From the NCBI RefSeq assembly GCF_026262505.1, contig NC_067208.1, forward strand, positions 434,001 through 498,000: a stretch of 64,000 bases of DNA. The letters run 5' to 3'. Within the stretch, counting starts at the first letter, position 1; each line of letters starts with the position of its first letter. The notes below the pieces were generated by a model, which ran no database searches, had not been told where the DNA came from, and saw only the letters and a list, made by a program, of their open reading frames with translations. Positions 1 through 9,504 of this stretch are shown here, in pieces. The stretch comes from Trichomonas vaginalis G3. Taxonomy: Eukaryota > Parabasalia > Trichomonadida > Trichomonadidae. Both the position numbers and the translations under genes were made by a program.

Positions 1-285
1 CTTAGTGTGTGCTCCTGTTAATGCAGTCTTACCGATTGTTAAGTGAGTCATTGACCACGCTTTTTTAAGTTGTAAATTAATATTCTGACCATCAATTATC
101 ACTTTATCATTTATTATATCCAAATAATTTTTAGGTGTTAATTGTTTATTTTGTCGTAAACTAACACTTTCATTTTTTGTGCAATCTTTTTAAAATCACT
201 TCCATCAATTGAACGCGTTGAATGATGTATAACACTTAGGACATAAAGCAACCAATGTATCACCTGTTCTCATTGCTAAACGATG
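1..285 (-). pseudogene. Duplicated 3' end of element D DNA polymerase
   Basis: This stretch repeats 3066 to about 3352 almost base for base: the tail of the family B polymerase gene plus the sequence just past it. It holds only the polymerase C-terminus, so it is a copy fragment and not a gene. The copies differ by scattered small changes, so the duplication is not brand new. It could be the edge of a tandem or nested second D-type element cut by the window. It is a broken fossil piece. Confidence 0.75.
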
Positions 286-384
286 GCGAAGAAACTGCTA
301 AAAATAAACAAAACGCATAAAACTGAGAAAATGTGGTTTTGCAGTAATGATGGAAAGAGAGACGTTGTCGAAGAGGAATAAAAA

Positions 385-657
385 TTAAATTTGGATTGAG
401 TTTAAAAATTCATCTTTATTAAATTCATCTCTTCCAATCAATTTATTTATTCTATTAAATTCTTTTATTTTTGCTTCACTCAGTTTAAGGATTGAACGGT
501 AAGTTTCTAATTTTTCGATTATTTCTTTCCTCTCTTTATCGTTTTCAAACCCCACCGCATTGCGGCTTCTTTTGTAATAGCATATTTTTGATTTAATTCT
601 GTTTAGTTTCTTTTTATATTCATCGTCTGGACTCTTGACTGCTTTGTTGTCACTCAT
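385..657 (-). CDS. Hypothetical lysine-rich 90-residue protein
   Basis: A complete open frame of 90 residues. It is strongly charged (Lys, Glu, Arg) with no membrane segment, and the second half has a heptad-like pattern suggesting a coiled coil. A short GC-rich hairpin (CCGC att GCGG, 555-565) lies inside the frame and codes the residues RNAV. The gene lies downstream of the element D integrase in the same direction. The family is not recognised. A small structural or DNA-binding protein of the element is possible, but nothing here proves it. Confidence 0.45.
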   Translation of the reverse strand: MSDNKAVKSPDDEYKKKLNRIKSKICYYKRSRNAVGFENDKERKEIIEKLETYRSILKLSEAKIKEFNRINKLIGRDEFNKDEFLNSIQI

Positions 658-699
658 TTCTTACGAAATAAAAAAAATTAAATATTATTTAAATATAAT

Positions 700-925
700 G
701 GAGTAATAAAATAAATCGGAATTTCTATTAATTTATTGTCAACTTCAACTAATACATTACCGTTAATATATCTAACAAATTCAGCTATTGTGTCAAATCT
801 TCGTCTTCTTTTTGTCATTGATTTATCAGTTTTCCATAATCGAGATGAATTAAAACTTTATTTCCTTGTTTAAAATTCATGAGCCCCGAATTAATTTGTT
901 CACGTTTAACATTAGTCATGTGATT
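700..925 (-). pseudogene. Remnant resembling an integrase C-terminal tail
   Basis: On the minus strand, short open stretches read NFKQGNKVLIHLDYGK, then KRRRRFDTIAEFVRYINGN followed by VLVEVDNKLIEIPIYF. This pattern (a basic patch, then a beta-rich barrel with a conserved NGN turn) resembles the SH3-like or chromo-like tail of Polinton integrases. The frame is not continuous, so it is a broken fossil. It may belong to a different copy from the integrase at 1615-2343. Homology is judged by eye only. Confidence 0.3.
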
Positions 926-1614
926 TTATCCCAAGCATATGGGGATTCTAAATTTTTGTCCCTATCGTTATCCCAATTGATTTTTTTTTTGGAATTTAAA
1001 AATTTTTTTCTCCATGTAAACTTAAATTTTAATTTTTACCACTAAAATGCAATATTTCAACAAATTAATGAGTAATAATATTTTAATTTATAATAAATAT
1101 TATAAATCTCCTCAATTTAATGTAATTATTGTATTAATTTTGTTGAAAATAAAATCTTCAAGTAAATGATGTGAATTTAATATTTTTAGAATGTTGTTTA
1201 ATTGTACTTTATTATGCATGTAAAATTTTGTTACAATACATTTTATATGGATCCCCATTGCCCAATTGAGAGAAAATTGAGAGGTGGGATTGGGCTAGCC
1301 CAATTCAAAATATCCCAGGTGGAAATAAAAAAATTAACAATTCAACATAAAAAAGCATCTTAAATAATGATAAAAAGAAATTTTGTATGAATTTCAATCA
1401 AATTTGTTTTTATTCAACTTAAGAAATCACTTCATTAATGAAAGAAGTCGGGTTCACAACATATCCCGATCTTGAAACGAAACAACATGTTTTTTTGATG
1501 CCCTAAACGGGGGGGGTCGCCAGCAAAAAAAAAGATGTCAAAATTTATCCCAAAAATTTAAAAAAAATCGAAGAAAGTGCATCCAGGGATTATAAAATTT
1601 AAGTTTTCACATCT
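926..1614. other. Non-coding AT-rich spacer with one palindrome
   Basis: No gene is visible. The stretch holds a perfect 16-bp palindrome, ATTGGGCTAGCCCAAT (1289-1304), flanked by repeats of CCCAATTGA-type words (near 973 and 1262) that may be the worn ends of a small transposon. An eight-G run lies near 1507. Nothing else stands out. Confidence 0.4.
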
Positions 1615-2343
1615 CTATTTAACATCATTCAACCTTTCCATTTGCTTTCTAATATATTCCCATTCTTTTGAAATATCATTTTTCATTTCCACTGGTTTCA
1701 TGTTTATTGTTCTATGCCATGTATTATTGTAATAATATACTAACTGTTGTATGATGGAGTCATGATTTCCATCCCAGTATATCTGACCGTTAACCCCTAA
1801 CGCATCTCTAAGAGTTCTCATTACCGCATCAACTATTTTATTATGAAACGTATATGGAGAGGATGAAAAGAAAAAATTAATTTGTGGGAAATAATGAGTC
1901 ATAGCTGCCTGAAATCCTTTATCACCATCACCCCTGATATTATCTACTCTTTCATGATCTAGTAAGTATTGAATAGCTCTTCTTGTTTCCTGTTCTGTTT
2001 TCCCTTTCACTGGAATGCAATATAAATATCTAGTGTTAATGTTAATGGCAAATAAATAAGTAACGTTTCCTTTTGAATATTCCAGATGATCGATTTCGTA
2101 TGAATATGGATATGGTGCAAATGAAGGGCGACTAAATTTTTCCTTTAACGGTTGAATTTTTGGGTCAATTGGTTTATTTAATATCTTGAAATCCTTTTTA
2201 AAATCTTTTTGCTTCTTTAATGTTTGAAATGGATATAATAAAGTGAATGATGAAGGATTAACTGAAGGAGGAGGAGGTACTGTCGTTGGAGGTTTTGGTG
2301 TTGCAAGTGGTTTAATTTTATCTGCTTTGATTTTGGATTTCAT
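1615..2343 (-). CDS. Polinton-type rve integrase (element D)
   Basis: A retroviral-type DDE integrase that would join element ends to target DNA. The catalytic core spans about residues 85-200. The first aspartate lies in YEIDHLEY followed by a beta strand, FAININTRYLYCIPV. The second lies in NIRGDGDKGF. The helix carrying the third acidic position is followed by MRTLRDALG, matching the RTLRDL word of the integrases of elements A and B. The N-terminus is proline-rich. It lies downstream of the polymerase on the same strand and overlaps the preceding 156-residue frame by 26 bases. An integrase beside a family B polymerase is the diagnostic Polinton pair. Family assignment is firm; activity cannot be judged. 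Confidence 0.85.
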   Translation of the reverse strand: MKSKIKADKIKPLATPKPPTTVPPPPSVNPSSFTLLYPFQTLKKQKDFKKDFKILNKPIDPKIQPLKEKFSRPSFAPYPYSYEIDHLEYSKGNVTYLFAININTRYLYCIPVKGKTEQETRRAIQYLLDHERVDNIRGDGDKGFQAAMTHYFPQINFFFSSSPYTFHNKIVDAVMRTLRDALGVNGQIYWDGNHDSIIQQLVYYYNNTWHRTINMKPVEMKNDISKEWEYIRKQMERLNDVK

Positions 2344-2788
2344 TCCCCTTCATTAATTCTGGATGTATTCTATTCATTTGTTTTAAATATGCTGTATATA
2401 AAGGTTTGATATACTTTCCCGCTTCGAGTTTATGTTGAAGGATGAATTCCAAAAGTTGATCTTCATTTAAAAGTCGGGCTGAATATGGTTTAACTAATGA
2501 ATCATAAATTAAAGCTTGTGCATCATTTATGGTCTGAAGGACCTGGGTGTTTTGCACCTTTTGTTTTTGTTCCTTTGGCTTTTGCGGCTCAGGATTATAT
2601 AATTTATATAATTCATCAATATCTTCTTCTGTTAATACTTTATTTTTGAAATCTTTCAACTGTTTAAGTTGTGATTTAGTTTTTCCCTTTGAATATTCAT
2701 TATTTTTAATTTTGTCTTTAATTTCAGAAATTATTTTATTATGATATTTCAAAATTTCATTTTTATAATATGGATAATAATATTCCAT
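2318..2788 (-). CDS. Hypothetical 156-residue protein next to integrase
   Basis: An open frame with a Tyr/Lys-rich N-terminus, a helical charged middle (NNEYSKGKTKSQLKQLKDFK) and a Gln/Lys/Pro-rich linker. The last third (LLNEDQLLEFILQHKLEAGK) is probably helical. It overlaps the integrase start by 26 bases on the same strand, so it may be co-expressed with it or supply the integrase N-terminal region. The family is not recognised. Confidence 0.45.
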   Translation of the reverse strand: MEYYYPYYKNEILKYHNKIISEIKDKIKNNEYSKGKTKSQLKQLKDFKNKVLTEEDIDELYKLYNPEPQKPKEQKQKVQNTQVLQTINDAQALIYDSLVKPYSARLLNEDQLLEFILQHKLEAGKYIKPLYTAYLKQMNRIHPELMKGNEIQNQSR

Positions 2789-2792
2789 ATCA

Positions 2793-2906
2793 TCACCCGT
2801 TATATATTATTATTTTTTGGAGATATGATTTTAATTCATAATAATTAAGAAAATTTTGATTAAGTACTAAATCATCAATTAAAATTTTTAAATCTGTGTT
2901 ATCCAT
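2793..2906 (-). CDS. Possible 37-residue small protein
   Basis: A short frame starting at ATG 2906 and ending just before the 156-residue gene. It reads MDNTDLKILIDDLVLNQ and continues with acidic and aromatic residues (NYYELKSYLQ). It is preceded by an AT-rich leader like those of the neighbouring genes. There is no known family. Length alone does not prove it is a gene; the support is its clean placement and direction between two element genes. Confidence 0.3.
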   Translation of the reverse strand: MDNTDLKILIDDLVLNQNFLNYYELKSYLQKIIIYNG

Positions 2907-3024
2907 TTATATAAAAATAAAATAATGTTTTAAGGGTGCCCACCTCTTTGAATCATAGTATCAAAATCATTAACGGTTCCTTTTGTCTCTTCTGTGGCAT
3001 TTCATTAAAAATAAATTTAAATTA

Positions 3025-3123
3025 TTAAATAAATGGCATACAACATCCATTTTCACAACATACAGCCTTAGTGTGTGCTCCTGTTAATGCAGTCTTACCA
3101 TTGTTAAGCGAGTCATTGACCAT
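3025..3123 (-). CDS. Possible 32-residue Cys-rich peptide after polymerase
   Basis: A short frame whose ATG (3121-3123) overlaps the last codons of the polymerase gene, a layout typical of translational coupling or of compact virus-like genomes. It ends in a cysteine-rich stretch, CCENGCC. Part of the same sequence occurs in the duplicated fragment at 1-60. No family is recognised, and chance cannot be ruled out at this length. Confidence 0.3.
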   Translation of the reverse strand: MVNDSLNNGKTALTGAHTKAVCCENGCCMPFI

Positions 3124-6100
3124 TTTTAAGTTGTAAATTAATATTCTGACCATCAAATATCACTTTATCATTTATTATATCCAAATAATTTTTAGGTGTT
3201 AATTGTTTATTTTGTCGTAAACTAACACCTTTCATTTTTTGTGCAATCTTTTTAAAATCACTTCCATCAATTGAACCGTTGAATGATGTATAACACTTAG
3301 GACATAAAGCAACCATGTTATCACCTTGTTTCTCAATTGCTAAACCCAATAACTTCTTCTCATGTGCTTTTTCTTCAGCTTTATTCTTTAATTTAGGTTT
3401 AAATTTCTCATCAAAACAGAAGAAATCAAATGGTGCGAATTTGAAAATGTTTTTATCATAAAATTGTTTATCAGTAACAATTGCTTGAAATGCTTGAGTG
3501 TTAGGAAGATTTGGGTCGCCAGCGATTGCCCAATAAGATGAATCAGTATCACCTTCAATGAAATGAAAACGATTAACATTCATGCATTTATACATAAAAT
3601 CATAAATGAAAACCAAATACCAGTATTTAGCATTATCTAAAGTGAAGAATGCCTCTTGTAAACATGTATCACATCTATAAAATCTATCTTTAAGCATCAC
3701 TTGATATGTATCCTCTCCTATTTCTCTTATGTTTTTAAACTTATTTGACATACATGCAACGCGTGCCTTCTGTGCATTCATTATTTTAGTCTTTGCGTAA
3801 TTTTGTGTATTCATTGCATCGTAACCATATGATCCATTAAGTGAAATCTTGCAAAATAAACTTTTTCCTTTATTTCCTTCTAATTCAGCCTTTTGTCTTT
3901 CGTTCATAAATTCGTTCGCAAATTCATTAAAACAAGTGTTTTTCGTAAATGTTAAAATTGATTGAATGTCATCAATGATAAAATGAAATCTGTCTATTAG
4001 ATACCAAAGATAATAAGAAGAAAATGGTTGATATTGGTTGTGTGTTGATGCTAACTGAGTTAATTTTCTCTGTTTCTGGTCAACTGGTAGATTGTTTGAT
4101 TTCATGTAATTATACATAAAACTGCCAATTGTTTTTTCATCTGTGATAATATCTAAGTTTCTTATTATCGGTAAAAAGTTTATGTAATCATTAATGTATT
4201 TTTCATCAATGTGACCCTTTACTTCAGCCACGAATAAAGTATTTTTCTTCTTAATTATTCCCAGTGCTTTTGCTTTCTTTGTTGCTGTATCACAAATGAT
4301 AACACCATTCAATCTTCCCGGCATATACATTTTATGGTCAGTATATTGAATGAAATCATGAGGATTAGATGAAAATGATGAAGGATATAATGAATTAAAG
4401 TCAACCCAACGAAATGAGTCATAATGTTGGTGGTGTCCTCATTTGATACAGTTTTAGTTTCTGGATTATATGAAAGTTTATTAATGTGCGTGATTCCTTT
4501 AAGATTAACACGATGTTGAACATTTGATAGACCACCAGTAATTCCATTACGGAGAATGTGATAAGCTTCAACTGAATCTAAAGTCATTGGTAAATTATTT
4601 TTTAATGCATAATTTCTTAAATTGATTCTTAAACGTTGAACATCTTCATCTTTATTTGATTTTACGACATTGCAATAACAACACATTAACTGACAATTTT
4701 CTTTGGTATGTGGTTTTTCATTATCGATTCTATCCAATGTTGGTTTATTTACATATGTAAACGCTTTACCACACATTTTGCATTTAGATGAAAGGATTAA
4801 ATCGTGATAGTATTGAATCATCCATTGAAACATTATTTTTGGTATCTCTTTTCGCCTTTTCATCTTGTTTCTTATATGATTCAATTTTATATTTCCAATA
4901 CTTTTTTTTAATTCAAAACTTGATTCCACATTTTCTTCTTCTGGATATGTTTCGTTAGGATTGAAGTTCTTATATGCTAACGCGTAACGAATCATTGATG
5001 CATTCGATGATAAAGAAAGATTATGAAGCATGTCAATTTTATAAACAAATGTTTCTTCGATAATTTTATCAATTGGGTCAATCATAATTTCAACGTCTTT
5101 ATTGCAATAATGAATAAAATATTCTAATCTATTCTCAAAATTTTTAGCATCATTGAGATATATTTGATAATCTGAATCGGATATTGTTTCTTGTGTTAAT
5201 GCTGAATAAAATGAATCTTGAGTGAATGGTTCCTTTTTATATAATTCATCTTCGTAATTCTCCCATGTGATGAATTGATAAGGGAAAAAGGATTTAACAC
5301 GTGATTTATTGTTTCCGAAATCTTGAGTGAATTGGTCTAATGTTCCACCCGCTATATAATTTCTGATGTCAATAAATCTTAATTCATATGGACAGTTTGT
5401 TTTCTTTACTATGACTTGCTTAAATTGAGAAGAAGAACCCAGCATTGATTTTATCTTCCATTTTGCAGTATTTAAATCACGAAGAATTAAATTTAAATCA
5501 AACTTTCCCGAATTAAAACCAATGATATTCACTTTATTAAATTCTTCATCTAAAAGCTCTTTCATTGCTTCCTTTTGTTTCTCATTTAATGTATTCATTA
5601 ATTCTTCATATTGTTCAATATTTGATTTAGCAACTAATGAACAGGTTGAAAATAAAAATTCAATCCAATCAGAGATGAACGAATCACTTGATGTTAAGCA
5701 AAAATTCCTCGTAAATGTTTTATCACGGTCTACGACCTCGCCGCTTTGCGGCTTTATTTTGACAGTTGATGATACCATAAATGGTTTTAAGTAAGCGTTC
5801 AAAGTTGCACATTCAGAAAGTTGAAGTTCTTCTTTAGTCTCTAATGTTTCGAAGTCAAAAGTAATATAATATCTTGTTGGTTTATAATATTCCTGCAAAT
5901 TATGTGCTAATAGCCATTGATATATCTTCTGTTTCGTGATATGTGGTGCATATGGTTGTTGTGTGTTTTGCAATTGAACGTCTTGAATTAATCTTCCATT
6001 ATTTTCTTTACATTTCTCACAATGTTTTAAAAATCTTCTTTGGTTTTTCCTTTCTGGATCATCACGGATAGAATATACTTCTTCTTTGCAAAAGGGGCAA

Positions 6101-6465
6101 ACTTTATATCCTGTGAGTGCTTCAACGTCTGTAATTCTGTCAGCGTGAAGTTTTCCACATGGACTCTGTGTTAATAAAATATTTACTGTTTCAAATTCTG
6201 GATCTATCATTATTGATTCCACTAATGGAAAGTCTACCTTGTTAATGTCTACGTCTTCTGGTTGAGGGTCACAATAATAAAAATCAATATTAACGTTTAA
6301 CATTCTTGCTAACCTCTCACTTTCTGATGAAATGTCAAATCCTTCATATGCATCTATGGCTTCATTTAAATAACTTCTACGAGTTTTAGGATTAACACCA
6401 TCAGGAATGTTATAGAAGCGTTTAAATAACCTTCTACCTTCGGCTCTTATTTGATTATCATTCAT
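3113..6465 (-). pseudogene. Family B DNA polymerase (element D), with HNH-like insert
   Basis: Replicative polymerase of a Polinton-like element, read on the minus strand. From N to C it shows: a Cys/His zinc-binding patch (CPFC ... HCEKC, about residues 120-160); exonuclease motifs DFETLE, NSGKFDLN and YCNKDVEIM; an inserted HNH-like module (CKMCG, LDRIDNEKPHTKENCQLMCC, YCNVVKSNK, about residues 555-605); then polymerase motifs DFNSLYPS (A), KISLNGSYGYD (B) and GDTDSSYW (C). The locus looks broken, with about one break. A GC-rich double hairpin (5727-5752) lies within the coding sequence. The gene directly upstream (6538-7676) probably belongs to the same polymerase locus. The family call is very secure. 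The HNH-like insert is unlike the polymerases of A and B. Confidence 0.88.
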
Positions 6466-6537
6466 TTTAGCTGTTCCTTTTTGTTCATTTATGTAAGAAT
6501 AAAAAATTAAAAAATAAATAAAAATAAAGTTTATTTT

Positions 6538-7676
6538 TTAAAGCCCATAAAATGAATTAAGAACACATAAATTTTTATCATCTGCGACGTGACGAATACA
6601 TTTTAATTTACTCAAGAATGCGTACCCTGATACATTAAATCTAATTCCTGTCTTATTTAATTTCACAACTTTGAAAAGGAATGTATGAATAGCTATAAAA
6701 TGATGAGAAGATGTTTTATGGGTTGCTTCCATTTTTTCTGAAATAAATGAATAAATATAATGTTTATAAGTTTTCATATCTTTTATGTTCTTAATAACGA
6801 ATGGTATAGACCTTTCAACTTCGTCTTCCTTCGGTGCTGTTCTTTCATATGAAACATTATTGGTATCTTCAATAATGAAACCACAATCGCATAAAATTTT
6901 ATATGTACCAATTGTTTCTTTTGATATTTTATCTAACAAATCAAAAACTTTATCAACACCTGTACATTTATTTAAATAATAATTTGTGTAAATATCATGG
7001 TCTTCTTTCTTAATCGTATTTGTTGCATATGTTACATTTTTCAGTGCTTTTTTGAATTTTTCAGAATCAAGAGGAGGTGAAAGTAATATACATGGATAAT
7101 CTCCATCGTCAATAAACTGAAGCTTATGTTTATGAATAAATTTTGTGCCTTCTTCTGAAAGTGTTTCGTCAATATCACCATCTAATAAATTTTTAGTAGA
7201 TTCCAAAAAGTAATTTTTATATCTTTCCTCATGTGATTTTTGAACTTCTGATTCTGAAGCTGGGATATTCATTAAACCCTCTACTTCATTCTCAGCATTT
7301 CTCAATTCACTAATTCTTTCATCTATTTCATTTCTTAATTGTTCCAATTTCTCAATCTCATCGTTATAATATTCATCTTGTTTAATTTTTTCTTCAAAAT
7401 ATTCAGGAGGTGTTTCAAGGCTCTCTGAGCCCAGGTCCTCTGGACCATAAAGAGGAATATTCTCCTGTTTTTCAACTTTTTGGGATATAAATATCTCATT
7501 ATAGCCTTTTTAGTAATTGGTCCGTTATATTTAAATTCATTCAACAATCTGGAAAACTCTTTCACATTCTGCATATATGTTGGATAAGAACCGTCTCCAA
7601 AATTTTTTCTAAAATATTTTTCTAATTCTGAATTAGTGAACTTTAAAGATTTCAATGAATTAGTTGTTATACTCAT
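6538..7676 (-). pseudogene. N-terminal region upstream of element D polymerase
   Basis: A locus with a helical N-terminus whose words (NVKEFSRLLNEF, NGPITKKAIMRYLYPKK) match the start of element B's polymerase locus (NKKALADILNDY, NGAISYDRIHEFIKP). This suggests both are the N-terminal part of a long Polinton polymerase. The C-terminal part ends in KNLCVLNSFYGL, which resembles the Cys-containing start of the OTU-like region seen in B (DNCFVYACIQAG). The locus looks broken, with about one break. The role of the N-terminal region is not known; primer-protein or protease activity would be guesses. Confidence 0.5.
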
Positions 7677-7849
7677 TTATTATAAAATAAAAAATAAAAA
7701 AAATAAATTTAACTTAGTTTTAATTTTACGTAAGAAGTCAATTTTTATATACCGTCATTTGTAGGTATTATTTCTATCAGATAAAAATTATTTTCTATTT
7801 GTCATCTTTATATAAAGATAAAAAATATTTTGATTAATAAGGAATTAAT

Positions 7850-8171
7850 TTCATTTTATGTCTTATAATGTGCGCATATGTATTTAAAAGGCATTCATTG
7901 AATTGCTTTTCAATCTCTTTCTTTTTTTCATCTTCGAATATTATATCATTTTCATGTTCGAAGCTTGTAAGTTTGTTATCTTCAAATATTATATTAGTTT
8001 CATATATCAAATTATGATATCGGTCATATTCTTTTAAGTGATAAATAAATACAAAATTTACGGTTCCTTTAATTTTAAATTCAAAATTAATTTTACAACA
8101 GCTTTGTGATCAATTAGTAAATCAATCAAATAATGTTCAAAATCAGATATTATTCTTTTTCCATACATTTT
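7850..8171 (-). pseudogene. Worn member of a conserved small Polinton family
   Basis: The minus strand carries stretches recognisably related to the 124-residue gene at 29869-30243: SDFEHYLIDLLID near the start, then HLKEYDRYHN, then KQFNECLLNTYAH near the end. The matching words there are TDFEYYLIDALTD, VLKEYDRYHN and KKFNECLTNTYEY. A third relative is at 50571-51023 (FWEYDKNHKT, QQKFLECKEDT). The family is therefore shared by elements D, B and A. This copy is broken. Function is unknown. The small size and presence in three different elements argue for a core role. Confidence 0.6.
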
Positions 8172-8215
8172 ATATTAAATAAAAAAATCTAACTTTATTT
8201 TTTCGGAGTTTTGTG

Positions 8216-8239
8216 ACGAAGTGCGAATCTTCACTTCGT
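8216..8239. repeat. ACGAAGTG/CACTTCGT hairpin
   Basis: A perfect 8-bp inverted repeat (8216-8223 and 8232-8239) with an 8-base loop, placed just upstream of the small-family gene at 7850-8171. The same hairpin occurs several times at 48617-48886 in element A. It is a candidate regulatory or transcript-end site shared by different elements. Confidence 0.55.
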
Positions 8240-8556
8240 CAAAAATATATTCTTTTTATTAATGGTAATATAGGAATTGTAGGAATAAAAACTTTTTATA
8301 AATTATTCATAAATTTTTAAAATCTGCTATTCGGAAGTATGTTCAAAAATCATTCAATTATGTGAGAATTCTTACGATTACAAAAAAAGTCACACAACCC
8401 ACATCATATACTACTATAAAATTAGATTATTTTACAAGTAGCTAAAAGAATAAAACTATAATATAAAATAAATGAAGTTTAATGAAACAATAAAGGTTAA
8501 ATAAATAATAAAGATTTTTATTTTATATCAGTATTGAGAAGAAGTAACAGCTGACA
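8240..8556. other. Non-coding AT-rich spacer
   Basis: No open frame of note and no strong repeat. Composition is very AT-rich. It marks the likely inner edge of element D; no clear terminal inverted repeat or target duplication could be found here. Confidence 0.4.
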
Positions 8557-8960
8557 CTTGGTAGACAACTTCTTTATGTCTAGAAAATTCTATCTTGCCT
8601 TTTATTTTTTTCTCGCTGTGAAACGTATTCGGTCATTTTTTTAAAAATTAATTTTTTGTTAGAGATAAGAGCTAAAACTCGGTAAACAACTTCTTTATGT
8701 CTATAAAATTCTATCTTGCCTTTTATTTTTTTCTCGCTGTGAAACGTATTCGGTCATTTTTTAAAAATTAATTTTTTGTTAGAGATAAGAGCTAAAACTC
8801 GGTAAACAACTTCTTTATGTCTAGAAAATTCTATCTTGCCTTTTATTTTTTTCTCGCTGTGAAACGTATTCGGTCATTTTTTTAAAAATTAATTTTTTGT
8901 TAGAGATAAGAGCTAAAACTTTGCAGACAACTCCCCCATGTCTAGCAAATTTAACATTCG
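8557..8960. repeat. Tandem repeat, unit about 120 bp, 3 copies plus part
   Basis: Units begin at 8557, 8678, 8798 and 8919 with the phrase ACAACTTCTTTATGTCTA shortly inside each (the last unit has diverged). Spacing is 120-121 bp. The first three units are nearly identical and the fourth is partial. Each holds TCTCGCTGTGAAACG and a run of T. There is no open frame. It could be a small satellite or a repeat belonging to the neighbouring mobile DNA. Confidence 0.85.
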
Positions 8961-9504
8961 TCTCCCATTTTTATATATTTGGTTTAGAATGTTCGAAAAT
9001 GCGTAATATGGTTATTAATATTAATTGAAAAGAACCTTGAATTAATTCAATCTGATCTCACAAAATATTTTAAATTACAAACTTTGTAGTTTGAATAGAT
9101 AATTAGTATTAAACTCAAATAACTAGTTTATTTTTGAATAAAAATTATTCGAATTTATTCAATTTTGTGAATTTTCCTTCAAAAATCAAGTTTAAATATC
9201 TTATTTGCCATATAATTATAAATACAATGAAACATATTCGAAATTGAAAAGAATGACTTTTTCTGTTCTTTCAATCATTCAATTTGAATTTTGCAATATT
9301 GGATTTCTCATTAAATAGCTATTAAAAACAACAAGCAATTTAACTTACATTCAAATTTATTTGTGTTATATTCAATCTTCTCAAAACTTATAATTTTCGG
9401 CTATAGCATGATTATATGCTATATAATATAATAAACCTATAATAGTATCATTCTTTCAATTATTTGAAGAGAAAACCGAAAAAATCTATTTTCGGTCTAT
9501 AACA
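8961..9504. other. Non-coding AT-rich DNA
   Basis: No gene. TTTTCGG words recur (about 9392 and 9490), and a small stem (GCTATAGC ... GCTATA) lies near 9400-9425. These could be worn transposon ends but are not enough for a call. Confidence 0.35.

Noticed and set aside
1289-1304. Restriction or operator site at the ATTGGGCTAGCCCAAT palindrome
   Set aside because: A single isolated palindrome with no neighbouring gene or repeat to give it meaning.
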